A stretch of 48,991 nucleotides of DNA, from the IMG/VR virus record IMGVR_UViG_3300021375_001484, positions 1 to 48,991 of that record. One strand, 5' to 3'. The notes under the pieces were generated by a model, which searched no databases, was not told where the DNA came from, and worked only from the letters and a program-made list of their open reading frames with translations. Both the position numbers and the translations under genes were made by a program. The stretch's first letter is position 1; each line of letters begins with the position of its first letter. Origin of the DNA: a virus. Shown piece by piece: positions 38,193-46,284 of the stretch.

Positions 38193-39309
38193 TTGGTTAC
38201 TTGGCGTTACAATATTGGTATTACTAAACTACCAATATCCTACTGAGTCAGAAGAAGTCCTTACAAAGGATCAAGTTATAGAACAGACAGTTCTAAACAC
38301 CTTTATGGTATCAACTGAACCAAGGATTGAGGGTGACACTCGTCCTATCTTAAGAACATTATTAGGACATGGAACAGGGTTTACATACCTTGCTACAGAA
38401 AATGAAGGACTCGTAATAACAAATTATCATGTTATTGCAAAACATTTATCACGACCAGAGTTAACTACTCTAAAACTTTATATGATTAATCGTCCGTGGG
38501 CTTATCCAGCTGAAGTAGTAGGCTTTGATAAGGTTACGGACATCGCTGTTTTACGAATTAAAAAAGTAGATGATGAAAGCTGGGTAGGATTAGATTGGAA
38601 TTTGGACTCAAAAACCTATTTAGAAGGTACACCAGTGATAACAGTTGGACATGGACTTTCACTACCATACACAGTTACAGAAGGAGTTATTAGTGGTACT
38701 GATAGATTTAGATCTCGCAAACTAAACTTTCTTTTACAACACTCAGCTATTATTAATGTAGGCAATAGTGGTGGACCAGTAGTTGGACTTGATGGCAGAG
38801 TAATAGCAGTGAATAGTATGATTGTTTCACCAAGTAGTAGTGGCAGTGGTATTGCGGCATGGGATGGTGTTGCTATGGCAGTTGCAGGGTGGCAAGCAAT
38901 ATATTCAATTGAACAAATTATAGAGAATGGCAAAGTACTATACAGTAAGATTGACTTTGAAACTCGTAGTCCTACTATTGAAGAAGTACACAAGCAAGAT
39001 GCATGTTATGAGGGTGATAAATCAAAACGTAGTTATGCATATCTTGTTGTAGGAGGTGATTCTACAGAAGCTATTAAGTCTGGACTACAGACTGATGATG
39101 TTATGATATCAATAGAAGGTGAACCAGTGTTTGGTATAGCAAGTATTGCTAAAGCAGTTATAGATAAAAAGCCAAATACATCACTAACTTTTGGATTTCT
39201 ACGTAACTGTGAGTACATGGAAACAGAATATAGAATCCAGTTATTTGAACCCTTTAAGATTGTCACAGGACCTGTTACACAGCCACCAGAGCTCTTACCT
39301 ACTGAATAG
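38152..39309 (+). CDS. HtrA/DegP-like serine protease with PDZ domain
   Basis: This 385-residue protein has an N-terminal membrane anchor or signal (LTVPLTLSWLLGVTILVLL, about 7-25), a trypsin-like S1C domain with triad H93 (ITNYHV), D130 (TDIAVLR) and S206 (GNSGGPV), and a C-terminal PDZ-like domain (about 290-365; KSGLQTDDVMISIEGEPV). HtrA proteases clear or process misfolded envelope proteins. A phage copy could support export of the curli-like subunits or act in particle assembly, but there is no direct link. Start overlaps the previous gene by 41 nt. AGCGAGGAA precedes it. Confidence 0.93.
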   Translation: MKIRKSLTVPLTLSWLLGVTILVLLNYQYPTESEEVLTKDQVIEQTVLNTFMVSTEPRIEGDTRPILRTLLGHGTGFTYLATENEGLVITNYHVIAKHLSRPELTTLKLYMINRPWAYPAEVVGFDKVTDIAVLRIKKVDDESWVGLDWNLDSKTYLEGTPVITVGHGLSLPYTVTEGVISGTDRFRSRKLNFLLQHSAIINVGNSGGPVVGLDGRVIAVNSMIVSPSSSGSGIAAWDGVAMAVAGWQAIYSIEQIIENGKVLYSKIDFETRSPTIEEVHKQDACYEGDKSKRSYAYLVVGGDSTEAIKSGLQTDDVMISIEGEPVFGIASIAKAVIDKKPNTSLTFGFLRNCEYMETEYRIQLFEPFKIVTGPVTQPPELLPTE

Positions 39310-39337
39310 TTAAAACTGTACATAATTTTCCTTTTTA

Positions 39338-39345
39338 GATAAATA
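39338..39345 (+). promoter_or_regulatory. late promoter motif (GATAAATA)
   Basis: GATAAATA lies in the 55-bp gap after the protease gene and 20 bp before the ATG at 39365, with CAGGAGA between. Its intergenic position makes it a good late promoter candidate. Confidence 0.6.
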
Positions 39346-39364
39346 TTATTAACAGGAGAATTAT

Positions 39365-39679
39365 ATGGCACGGCCAAAACCAAATATTATTATTGAAAAT
39401 TTAGATAAGAAATATAACAGTGAACAGATTCTTGAGGCAGACGCCATATACGCAGTATTTTACGAAGGCAAACCAATCAATATCCGTACACTAAACACTC
39501 TTGTAAACTATCCTGGACCTAAATACAAGAAGGTAAGTTTTAGCAATAGCGGACATGCTTTTAATTTAGCAGACAGATTGAACAAAATATTCCAAATGCA
39601 TAAATTTACAGTTGTAAAATTAATACAAGGAGAGATAGTTACAAGAGATGGTAAACGCAATACAGGAAAAAGTACTTGA
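39365..39679 (+). CDS. small basic protein, unknown
   Basis: This 104-residue protein is basic and strand-helix in character (KPNIIIENLDKKYNSEQILEAD...FYEGKPINIRTLN). It follows a late motif. No domain is recognised. It overlaps the next gene by 32 nt in another frame. Confidence 0.6.
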   Translation: MARPKPNIIIENLDKKYNSEQILEADAIYAVFYEGKPINIRTLNTLVNYPGPKYKKVSFSNSGHAFNLADRLNKIFQMHKFTVVKLIQGEIVTRDGKRNTGKST

Positions 39680-39953
39680 GAAACTAAACGTTCCCCAGGA
39701 TCGTTTTAAAGAGATATTCCTTAATGCAAAAACTCTACGACTAACACGTAATGGTAGGAATCGCCTAGCAAGAAAGTATGATAGCTGGCAATTTAATGAC
39801 CATCAACTAAAGTCAGGAGACACATTAGATCTCCAACGCAAAATGACATTCCCATATTTTATAGATGCAAAGATGCTAGTACTGTTTACTGAACGTGATG
39901 CTTTCATGGCAAAGATGGCTGGTGCGAAAGGCTGGATAGATGGCAAATCTTAA
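39648..39953 (+). CDS. small protein, unknown (late cluster)
   Basis: This 101-residue protein is basic and helical at its start, then more mixed (SGDTLDLQRKMTFPYFIDAKMLVLFTERDAFMAKMAGAKGWIDG). It has a start overlapping the preceding gene and an end overlapping the radical SAM gene. No function can be assigned. Confidence 0.6.
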   Translation: MVNAIQEKVLEKLNVPQDRFKEIFLNAKTLRLTRNGRNRLARKYDSWQFNDHQLKSGDTLDLQRKMTFPYFIDAKMLVLFTERDAFMAKMAGAKGWIDGKS

Positions 39954-41103
39954 AAGTTTAGGATTACCAAAATCATTCTGTTTTGCTCCTTATACTAATT
40001 TGGATCTAGATCAAGACGGTACATTTTATCCTTGCTATCGCAGTAAAGAACCACAAGGGCATTGGAAAGATTATGATGTCACTGAAACAATAAACAGTGA
40101 AGGTATGCAAAACCTGCGTATGGATTTGTGGAATGGTAGACAAAATGCAAACTGTACACAATGCCACAGACGAGAAGCAAAAGGTATTGAAAGCACAAGA
40201 GAACAATACAATAAGCATTTTTTAGAGCTTGCAGAAGATTTAGATTTTGTTAAACATATAAAGAACAAGCCACAGTTTAGTGGTCCTGAAAATATACACA
40301 CATTAGAAATACGCCCACACAACCTTTGTAATCTAGCTTGTGGACATTGTGATGAACACAGTAGTAGTCGGTGGTTAAAGATGAAAGCAGAAGTTAATAA
40401 GGATGACTTTGCATATCATACAAATGATGATCCAAGTACATTACGAAAACTATACAGTAAAGCAAGTAATTTAAAGACAGTTCACTTTACAGGTGGCGAG
40501 CCATTAATATATGCAAGTTCACATAAAGAATGGTTACATGGTATACACAACAAAAGTGATGTTGAGTTACGTTATCATACTAACCTACAACATGATAGGA
40601 TTTCAACATATAGACATGAATGGGATCTATTTAAACATGTAAAGTTCTTTATTAGTATTGATGTAAGTGAGAGATACTATCCATATTTTAGGTTTGGCGG
40701 CAAATGGAATAGAATGGATTATAATATAAAGACGCTAAAGGACTATGAACGAGTAGGAGTAATTACAGTAAACTTCTTTACAATGTTAGACTTTGTTCCA
40801 TTAGTTAAGTATATTTCTGAAAACGATATGCAGTTACATGTGGCATTTGTTGATCCACCACACCCACTAAGCATTACAAACATGAGTGAAAAACAAAAAC
40901 GCAAGGCTTTGGAAAATATAAAACTGGCAAAGCCTGAATGTAAATTTAAAGAAGAATGGAAGACAGTACGTGCATTAGCATCACTTAGAAAGATAGAAGA
41001 GTTTATACAAACTGGACATGATGGTGAAGATATGCATGAAAATTTACAAACACATTTAGATTATTTAGATAACAAATATAAGATGAGATGGAATGAACTA
41101 TAA
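39940..41103 (+). CDS. radical SAM protein with N-terminal twitch/SPASM-like cysteines
   Basis: This 387-residue protein has extra cysteines before the core (C14 FAPY, C32 YRSK, C72-x2-C75 H), then the radical SAM motif C130-x3-C134-x2-C137 (NLCNLACGHCDEH) and HFTGGEPL. The layout of auxiliary-type cysteines ahead of the SAM cluster matches the protein encoded at 15295-16386, so the two are likely of one subfamily. The end overlaps the SGNH hydrolase gene by 11 nt, suggesting that the two act in one pathway. Substrate unknown. Confidence 0.87.
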   Translation: MANLKSLGLPKSFCFAPYTNLDLDQDGTFYPCYRSKEPQGHWKDYDVTETINSEGMQNLRMDLWNGRQNANCTQCHRREAKGIESTREQYNKHFLELAEDLDFVKHIKNKPQFSGPENIHTLEIRPHNLCNLACGHCDEHSSSRWLKMKAEVNKDDFAYHTNDDPSTLRKLYSKASNLKTVHFTGGEPLIYASSHKEWLHGIHNKSDVELRYHTNLQHDRISTYRHEWDLFKHVKFFISIDVSERYYPYFRFGGKWNRMDYNIKTLKDYERVGVITVNFFTMLDFVPLVKYISENDMQLHVAFVDPPHPLSITNMSEKQKRKALENIKLAKPECKFKEEWKTVRALASLRKIEEFIQTGHDGEDMHENLQTHLDYLDNKYKMRWNEL

Positions 41104-42007
41104 TAACACATACAGTGAAGATAAAACAATATGGTACGATTCAAAGAATGCATGGTATCCTGTGGAGAAAGACGAAGAAGGTAACAATTATATTGTAGAA
41201 GGCAAAAGTGGATGGAAACGTTTCCTGGACATACCTAAATGCCAACCTGATATTATGGAACACTTAGTAGTACCCAAAAGAGCAAATAAAGAAATACTAT
41301 GGCATGGGTTAGACAATCCAAAAATGACTAAACAAGATTCTGATACATTTGAGAACTGGCCAAACGGAGATAAAATTACATATAGGTTTAATAGCAGAGG
41401 ATTCAGAGATGAAGAATGGCCTGAAACATATGCTGGTATGAAAAATGCTATATGGATGATTGGTGATAGTTTTACTATGGGAATGGGTATAGAATATAAA
41501 GAATCATACAAAAGGAAGATGGAAGAAGTAACAGGTCGGCGTGTAATAGACATTAGCTTAGATGGTACTAATCCTAATTGGCGTAGGCGTATTGCATTAA
41601 AAATTATGCGAGAAGTTGCTCCTGACTACTTAATAATACATTGGGGGTATATGTGGCGATACAAACGTAAATATCGCACCCTAGCACAGGAAGTACGTAA
41701 CACTATATTCGCTGAACAAGAAGAGAGCTGTATGCAATCCTTTGTGGAAACCTTTAAAGGTTTATGGGAGACAGACACAAATACTAAAGTTTTACATCAA
41801 TTTTTACCTAAATTTGCTGGTAAATGGAAGTCACAACAATGGGTTCAAGAGCAAATACAAGACTTTACAGGTGATAACAATCCAAGTATATGTTGGGATA
41901 ACGAGCAATTAGATACAGGACGTGATGGTTGGCATTGGGGACCAGAAACCATACAAAAATATGTCGAAAATAATCTAAAATTAATGAATAAAAAGGTTGA
42001 CAAGTAA
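41093..42007 (+). CDS. SGNH/GDSL-type hydrolase-like protein
   Basis: This 304-residue protein has IWMIGDSFTMGMG with nucleophile S126 in a GDSF block, RFNSRGFRDEEWP just before it (typical of SGNH proteins acting on sugars or lipids), and a late DGWHWGP that offers the Asp-x2-His pair of block V. SGNH enzymes remove or move acyl groups. The acceptor is unknown; an acetylated sugar is plausible given the glycosyltransferases of this phage. It overlaps the radical SAM gene start-to-stop and ends at the MoxR promoter. Confidence 0.75.
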   Translation: MNYNNTYSEDKTIWYDSKNAWYPVEKDEEGNNYIVEGKSGWKRFLDIPKCQPDIMEHLVVPKRANKEILWHGLDNPKMTKQDSDTFENWPNGDKITYRFNSRGFRDEEWPETYAGMKNAIWMIGDSFTMGMGIEYKESYKRKMEEVTGRRVIDISLDGTNPNWRRRIALKIMREVAPDYLIIHWGYMWRYKRKYRTLAQEVRNTIFAEQEESCMQSFVETFKGLWETDTNTKVLHQFLPKFAGKWKSQQWVQEQIQDFTGDNNPSICWDNEQLDTGRDGWHWGPETIQKYVENNLKLMNKKVDK

Positions 42008-42025
42008 GATATCTTACTGTATTAT
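41997..42025 (+). promoter_or_regulatory. sigma70-like promoter with a 16-bp palindrome as spacer
   Basis: TTGACA (41997-42002), 17 bp, TATTAT (42020-42025). The spacer holds AGTAAGATATCTTACT (42003-42018), a perfect 16-bp palindrome. A dimeric regulator bound there would block RNA polymerase. The MoxR-type ATPase ATG is at 42059 with TAGGAGA before it. Confidence 0.85.
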
Positions 42026-42058
42026 GTATATATAAGCTAAAAAAATAGGAGAACGTTT

Positions 42059-43168
42059 ATGTCCACAGTATCCGAAACACGTACTATAAAAATTTCCGAA
42101 GCTCAGAAACACATTGTTCGAGTAATGAAAAAGACACGCCCCATGTTTTTATGGGGTCCTCCCGGCATTGGTAAGTCCGAGGTTGTAGAAGGTATCGCAC
42201 AGTCAGGTGCACTTGGAACGACACACGTAATTGACATGCGTCTTGCGTTGTTTGAGCCAACCGACTTGCGAGGGTATCCTGTTCCAGATGTAGCATCAGG
42301 TGTTATGAAGTGGCTCCCCCCAGCTGACCTACCCACTGAAGAAATGTGCAAGGAATATGATACCGTAATTCTGTTCTTAGATGAACTGAATTCAGCGGCT
42401 CCAAGTGTTCAGGCGGCCGCCTACCAATTAATCCTTAACAGACGTATTGGTCAATATAGACTTCCTGCTAATGTTAAAGTTATTGCCGCAGGTAACCGTG
42501 AAACTGACAAAGGTGTTAGTTACAGAATGCCTAAGCCACTTGAGAATCGATTTGTACACTTTGAATTACGTGTCGATTTTAATGATTGGTTGGATTGGGC
42601 AGTAGATAATGATATCCATCCTGATATTGTAGGTTACTTGTCGTTTGCTAAAGGCGATCTTTATAACTTTGACCCACAGTCAAGCTCAAGGGGTTTTGCT
42701 ACTCCTCGTTCATGGACATTTACTTCAGAACTTATTACTGATGAAGATGACATTAATGATTCAGAACTTACTGATATTGTTGCAGGTTGTGTTGGAGAAG
42801 GTATTGCTATTAAGTTTTCAGCACACCGTAAGGTTGCTAAACAAATGCCTAACCCTACAGACATCCTAGATGGTAAGGTAACTAACATGCAGAGCAGAGA
42901 GATTTCTGCAATGTATTCACTTGCTACTAACTTGTGTTACGAACTTAAAGAACGTTACCAAGATGGTGAGAAGAGCAAGTCACTAGATAACTTTCATACT
43001 GCATTTTCAAACTTTATCAGTTTTATGCTAGATAATTTTGAGACTGAGATGACTGTTATGGCATCACGTATTGCAATGAAGAACTATAAACTAGTTCCAA
43101 AGCAAGACAAGATTGCTAGATTCGAGGAGTACTTTGGACGTTATGGTCGACTCGTTCTTGACTCCTAA
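42059..43168 (+). CDS. MoxR/CobS-type AAA+ ATPase
   Basis: This 369-residue protein has Walker A GPPGIGKS (residues 33-40), Walker B VILFLDELNSA (about 102-112), a sensor-1 region VIAAGNRETDKGVSYRMPKPLENRF and an Arg finger region near 160. The ETDKG...LENRF stretch is typical of MoxR-like chaperones. MoxR ATPases act with VWA proteins to insert metals or reshape complexes; one such protein is encoded next (43520). Phage copies resemble CobS-type genes known from T4-like cyanophages. Its promoter has a palindromic operator. Confidence 0.9.
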   Translation: MSTVSETRTIKISEAQKHIVRVMKKTRPMFLWGPPGIGKSEVVEGIAQSGALGTTHVIDMRLALFEPTDLRGYPVPDVASGVMKWLPPADLPTEEMCKEYDTVILFLDELNSAAPSVQAAAYQLILNRRIGQYRLPANVKVIAAGNRETDKGVSYRMPKPLENRFVHFELRVDFNDWLDWAVDNDIHPDIVGYLSFAKGDLYNFDPQSSSRGFATPRSWTFTSELITDEDDINDSELTDIVAGCVGEGIAIKFSAHRKVAKQMPNPTDILDGKVTNMQSREISAMYSLATNLCYELKERYQDGEKSKSLDNFHTAFSNFISFMLDNFETEMTVMASRIAMKNYKLVPKQDKIARFEEYFGRYGRLVLDS

Positions 43169-43475
43169 ACTACGGGAAGGGGAGAGAGTGGACCTCTCCC
43201 TTTACCCACCCCGCAACCGTGTTAATATAAGGTTGTATGGGTTAGAGTGTAAAGATTGGCTTCCACAAGATGTATTTGAATATAAGGCTAAATGGAAAGA
43301 GAATGCAGAAGTTGTTAACGTTAGAGGTAATTTTAAACAAGCACAAGATTGGTGCAAACAAAACCTTTATATGCAGGATTGGCACAGTATTAAACATGAT
43401 ATGCCAGATGATAGCCACAATTTTTTGTTTAAATACCCAGAACAAGCGATGCTTTTTAAGTTGACAAACACATAA
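43143..43475 (+). CDS. small protein between MoxR and VWA genes
   Basis: This 110-residue protein starts at an ATG 26 nt inside the end of the MoxR gene. Residues about 30-110 have Trp-rich helical sequence (ECKDWLPQDVFEYKAKWKEN...). A strong hairpin (43180-43200) lies inside the first part of the frame. No domain is recognised. It may be a linker partner of the MoxR/VWA pair. Confidence 0.55.
   Translation: MVDSFLTPKLREGERVDLSLYPPRNRVNIRLYGLECKDWLPQDVFEYKAKWKENAEVVNVRGNFKQAQDWCKQNLYMQDWHSIKHDMPDDSHNFLFKYPEQAMLFKLTNT
43180..43200 (+). other. GC-rich hairpin just after the MoxR stop
   Basis: GGGAGAG and CTCTCCC pair perfectly around a 7-base loop, followed by TTTA. It starts 11 bases after the MoxR stop and could be a terminator or attenuator, although the 110-residue frame reads through it. 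Confidence 0.5.
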
Positions 43476-43489
43476 TTATGTCGTATAAT
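43461..43489 (+). promoter_or_regulatory. sigma70-like promoter with palindrome in spacer
   Basis: TTGACA (43461-43466), 17 bp, TATAAT (43484-43489), a perfect promoter. The spacer holds ACATAATTATGT (43470-43481), a perfect 12-bp palindrome. Because the first in-frame ATG of the next gene (43478) lies inside this promoter, the later ATG at 43520 must be the start. Confidence 0.85.
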
Positions 43490-43519
43490 ATAGATACAAT
43501 GCAAAAAACGGAGTCCACA

Positions 43520-44686
43520 ATGTTACAATCATCCGCAGAAGAACGTATTACACAGAGCAGAGTAAGACTGCTAATGAATAAACCTTTCTTTGGTACACTT
43601 GCAACACGTCTAAGGTTGCAGGAATTTAGTGCATCAACTGCCGCAACAGACGGTCGTTACTTTTATTTTAATAGAGAATTTATTGATAGACTAGATGATG
43701 AAGAACTAGATTTCCTAGTAGGACACGAAGTATTACATTGTGTATATGATCACATGCAGGCACGTGAAGATCGTTTGCCCGTATTATATAACGTAGCATG
43801 TGACTTTAATATTAACTATACACTCGTTGACATTGGCATTGGTAAAATTATTGGTGAAGATAAACTAGATGGTGGTAAGCCATGTTATGATCCCAAGTAT
43901 AAAGATATGAACAGTTATGAGATATATGATGAACTGTTACAACAGGGTTCAGACGAGATGAAAGGCATGGATGTACATTTAGAAGATGGTACAGGTGATG
44001 GCAATGACCAAACTGAAGGCAAAGGTAAATCACTAACACCAGCTGAACGTAAGGAATTACAAGACGAGATTAAACAGGCTGTACTACAGGCGGCACAAGG
44101 TGCTGGTGATGATGTTCCTGCAGACATTAAACGGATGATTAAGGAACTTACAGAACCACGTTTAACTTGGAAAGACGTGCTAAGAGTACAGATGGAAAGT
44201 AGTCTTAAATCAGACTTTACTTTTATGCGTCCTAGTAAACGTTCAGGAGAAGTTATTTTTCCTGGTATGAATAAAGATGAAGAACTACATGCATTGTTAG
44301 CATTAGATATGTCAGGTAGTATTAGTAATGATACTGCAAAAGAAATGCTTAGTGAAACACATGGCATTATGCAACAATATGATAGCTATAAGATTACTGT
44401 ATTGTGTTTTGATACAGGAATTTATAGAGTAGAAACCTTTACTAGTGAAGATGGTAAAGATATTAGAGATTATGAACCAGTTGGTGGAGGCGGTACTGAA
44501 TTTGACATTGTATGGAAATACATGGAACAAGAAGGTATTGAACCAGATCAATTAATTATGTTTACGGATGGTTATCCGTGGGGAAGTTGGGGAAACCCAG
44601 ACTACTGTGATACACTATTTGTTATTCATGGTGATCCACAGAAACGTATTATGTCTCCATTTGGAAGTACCATCCATTATGAATAA
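43520..44686 (+). CDS. metallopeptidase-like VWA protein (DUF2201-type)
   Basis: This 388-residue protein has a zinc-peptidase-like H-E-x2-H (VGHEVLHCVYDHM, about 70-80) in its first half, a charged middle, and a VWA domain with the MIDAS DxSxS (LALDMSGSIS, about 265-274), plus GGGTEFD and FTDGYPWG. This is the DUF2201 N-terminal plus VWA-like layout that pairs with MoxR ATPases in bacteria; here the MoxR gene is immediately upstream. The ATG at 43520 follows CGGAG. Function as a protease is unproven; the pair might remodel a metal-containing complex. Confidence 0.85.
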   Translation: MLQSSAEERITQSRVRLLMNKPFFGTLATRLRLQEFSASTAATDGRYFYFNREFIDRLDDEELDFLVGHEVLHCVYDHMQAREDRLPVLYNVACDFNINYTLVDIGIGKIIGEDKLDGGKPCYDPKYKDMNSYEIYDELLQQGSDEMKGMDVHLEDGTGDGNDQTEGKGKSLTPAERKELQDEIKQAVLQAAQGAGDDVPADIKRMIKELTEPRLTWKDVLRVQMESSLKSDFTFMRPSKRSGEVIFPGMNKDEELHALLALDMSGSISNDTAKEMLSETHGIMQQYDSYKITVLCFDTGIYRVETFTSEDGKDIRDYEPVGGGGTEFDIVWKYMEQEGIEPDQLIMFTDGYPWGSWGNPDYCDTLFVIHGDPQKRIMSPFGSTIHYE

Positions 44687-45005
44687 AAAAGAAAAGATGG
44701 ATAAACAAAGGAACGTTAAAGTTTTATATAATAGTGGAAGTTTAAGTGAGACTGATTTAACATTGATTAGTGGCACTGAACTTCTATTAAATCTTATGCG
44801 AAACCGCTTACTTGTAATGGTAAACGGTGGCGGACAAGAACTGAATTGGCAAGCTCTTATGGAGGGTGTCGAAGGTTTGTATCATATTAGACGTATTGAT
44901 ACAGACAAACTATATCAAATATGGTTTGAGAATAAATTTGATATCGAAAAATTTGAGAAAAACTTGCTTTTAGCTAAGTTATCAGATACAACCGAAAATG
45001 AATAG
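44679..45005 (+). CDS. small protein downstream of the VWA gene
   Basis: This 108-residue protein starts 8 nt within the end of the VWA gene. It is helical and charged (SETDLTLISGTELLLNLMRNRLLVMVNGGGQELN) with no recognised motif. The next late motif overlaps its stop codon. Confidence 0.6.
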   Translation: MNKKEKMDKQRNVKVLYNSGSLSETDLTLISGTELLLNLMRNRLLVMVNGGGQELNWQALMEGVEGLYHIRRIDTDKLYQIWFENKFDIEKFEKNLLLAKLSDTTENE

Positions 45006-45012
45006 ATAAATA
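45005..45012 (+). promoter_or_regulatory. late promoter motif (GATAAATA)
   Basis: GATAAATA lies in the gap before the small acidic gene, 41 bp before its ATG at 45053, with AAGGAGA between. Its intergenic location makes it a credible late promoter for the following cluster. Confidence 0.62.
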
Positions 45013-45052
45013 ATAATGTTAGCAGTTAATGTAACTCAACAAGGAGAAAAAA

Positions 45053-45322
45053 ATGGCTGAAGATACAGTACAAGAAACAAATCCTGCACCGGCACCGGAA
45101 CCAATTTCGTTGACTTTGCAAGATCTAAATGTTACCGCCAATATCATTGATTTGGCAGTACAGAGAGGCGCCTTTAAAGGAGCCGAGGCACAGACCGTAG
45201 GTCAAGCCTTTAATAAACTAGTGGAGATTATTTCTAAGATTTCTCCACCCGTCGAGGAAGCACCAGCTGAACCGGCAGAAGACCCAGCGGATACCCAAGA
45301 GGAAACCGCCACAGAGGAGTAA
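45053..45322 (+). CDS. small acidic protein, unknown (late)
   Basis: This 89-residue protein has a folded-looking middle (ISLTLQDLNVTANIIDLAVQRGAFKGAEAQTVGQAFNKL) between Glu/Pro/Ala-rich flanks. It is the first gene after a late promoter motif, suggesting a structural or assembly role. No family is recognised. Confidence 0.65.
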   Translation: MAEDTVQETNPAPAPEPISLTLQDLNVTANIIDLAVQRGAFKGAEAQTVGQAFNKLVEIISKISPPVEEAPAEPAEDPADTQEETATEE

Positions 45323-45325
45323 GAT

Positions 45326-45982
45326 ATGGCAAATATCAAACATGTGGGACAAATCATCAACACTCAACGTCGTTGTGTGGTTGTGTTCCGAGAAGTGCCT
45401 GACGAAGAAGACTCATGCTTAGTAGTAGATACTGATGCATTGAGTGATTGGATGCACGATGACGTTATTAACGCCGTCGAAAGTCCTGGCGCACAGGCAA
45501 GCCCTAATTTCTATGAGTACGCTCAAAGAACTATGTTTACTGATGGAAGTAACATGCTTCAGACAATGAATGCACGTAACATTCTACAAAAGGTGAAGAC
45601 TGATAATATCATGATGACACCTAATCAGACAAGCAAAGTTAAATTGAGTGAACTTAATAGTATTATTAAGGAAAATAATGAAGGCGCACCAGTGGTAGCA
45701 CCAGAAGTAGATCCTAATCAGCTAGGTATGGCTGGTAAAGATGTATCTGATACAATTACTGAGAGTGCTGATCCAGCACCTGCAATGACAACAGAGCCTA
45801 CAATGGCACCTTCAACTGAAGGCGTTTTAGGTGATGCTGAAGTAGCGAAAGGAATGATTAGTCAAGCTGAATACTTTGAAGGCGAAGCAAGCAGATTACG
45901 TACTGAAGCTTATGCCCTTGACGAGACACTAAAGCCAAAACGTGGCCGTCCCGCCAAAGCAAAGACAGAAGCCGTTAGCTAA
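45326..45982 (+). CDS. late protein with AT-hook-like C-terminus
   Basis: This 218-residue protein has an N-terminal beta part (HVGQIINTQRRCVVVFREVPDEED) that recalls a small conserved protein of T4-like cyanophages, a Pro/Thr/Glu-rich middle (about 115-170) and an end with KRGRPAKAK, an AT-hook-like (K/R)GRP core. It starts three bases after the acidic gene. A DNA-associated virion or late regulatory role is possible. Confidence 0.6.
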   Translation: MANIKHVGQIINTQRRCVVVFREVPDEEDSCLVVDTDALSDWMHDDVINAVESPGAQASPNFYEYAQRTMFTDGSNMLQTMNARNILQKVKTDNIMMTPNQTSKVKLSELNSIIKENNEGAPVVAPEVDPNQLGMAGKDVSDTITESADPAPAMTTEPTMAPSTEGVLGDAEVAKGMISQAEYFEGEASRLRTEAYALDETLKPKRGRPAKAKTEAVS

Positions 45983-45984
45983 TC

Positions 45985-46284
45985 ATGCCAATTGAACGCA
46001 AAGATAGATCCTTTGATAAAATTTTTGATGAAGTTACACTAGATAAAATTCCAATGGAGTTTATTTCTAGAGTGAATATTACATTTAGTGATGGTTCACA
46101 AACTGAAATATCAGGTATAGAATTACAAAATATGGATAGTGAACACGACATTCTAAAACGCTTCGAACACGATGGTGTTTTAGATGTCGCTATCCAGTTA
46201 GACTATTCTGGTATCAAAGAAAAAGTTTCAAATGATGTTAAGCAGGTTCTGGGTACTATGTTTAAGGATCCAGACATTGATTAG
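45985..46284 (+). CDS. small late protein, unknown
   Basis: This 99-residue protein has DKIPMEFISRVNITFSDGSQTEISGIEL (beta-rich) then an acidic helical end. It begins two bases after the AT-hook protein. The pattern 'dkIP..fi...i...dG' resembles small conserved proteins of T4-like marine phages; function unknown. Confidence 0.6.
   Translation: MPIERKDRSFDKIFDEVTLDKIPMEFISRVNITFSDGSQTEISGIELQNMDSEHDILKRFEHDGVLDVAIQLDYSGIKEKVSNDVKQVLGTMFKDPDID

Noticed and set aside
43478-43519. Early in-frame ATGs of the VWA gene (43478 and 43499)
   Set aside because: 43478 lies inside the TTGACA-17-TATAAT promoter and could not be on the transcript; 43499 lacks a ribosome-binding site. The ATG at 43520 follows CGGAG.
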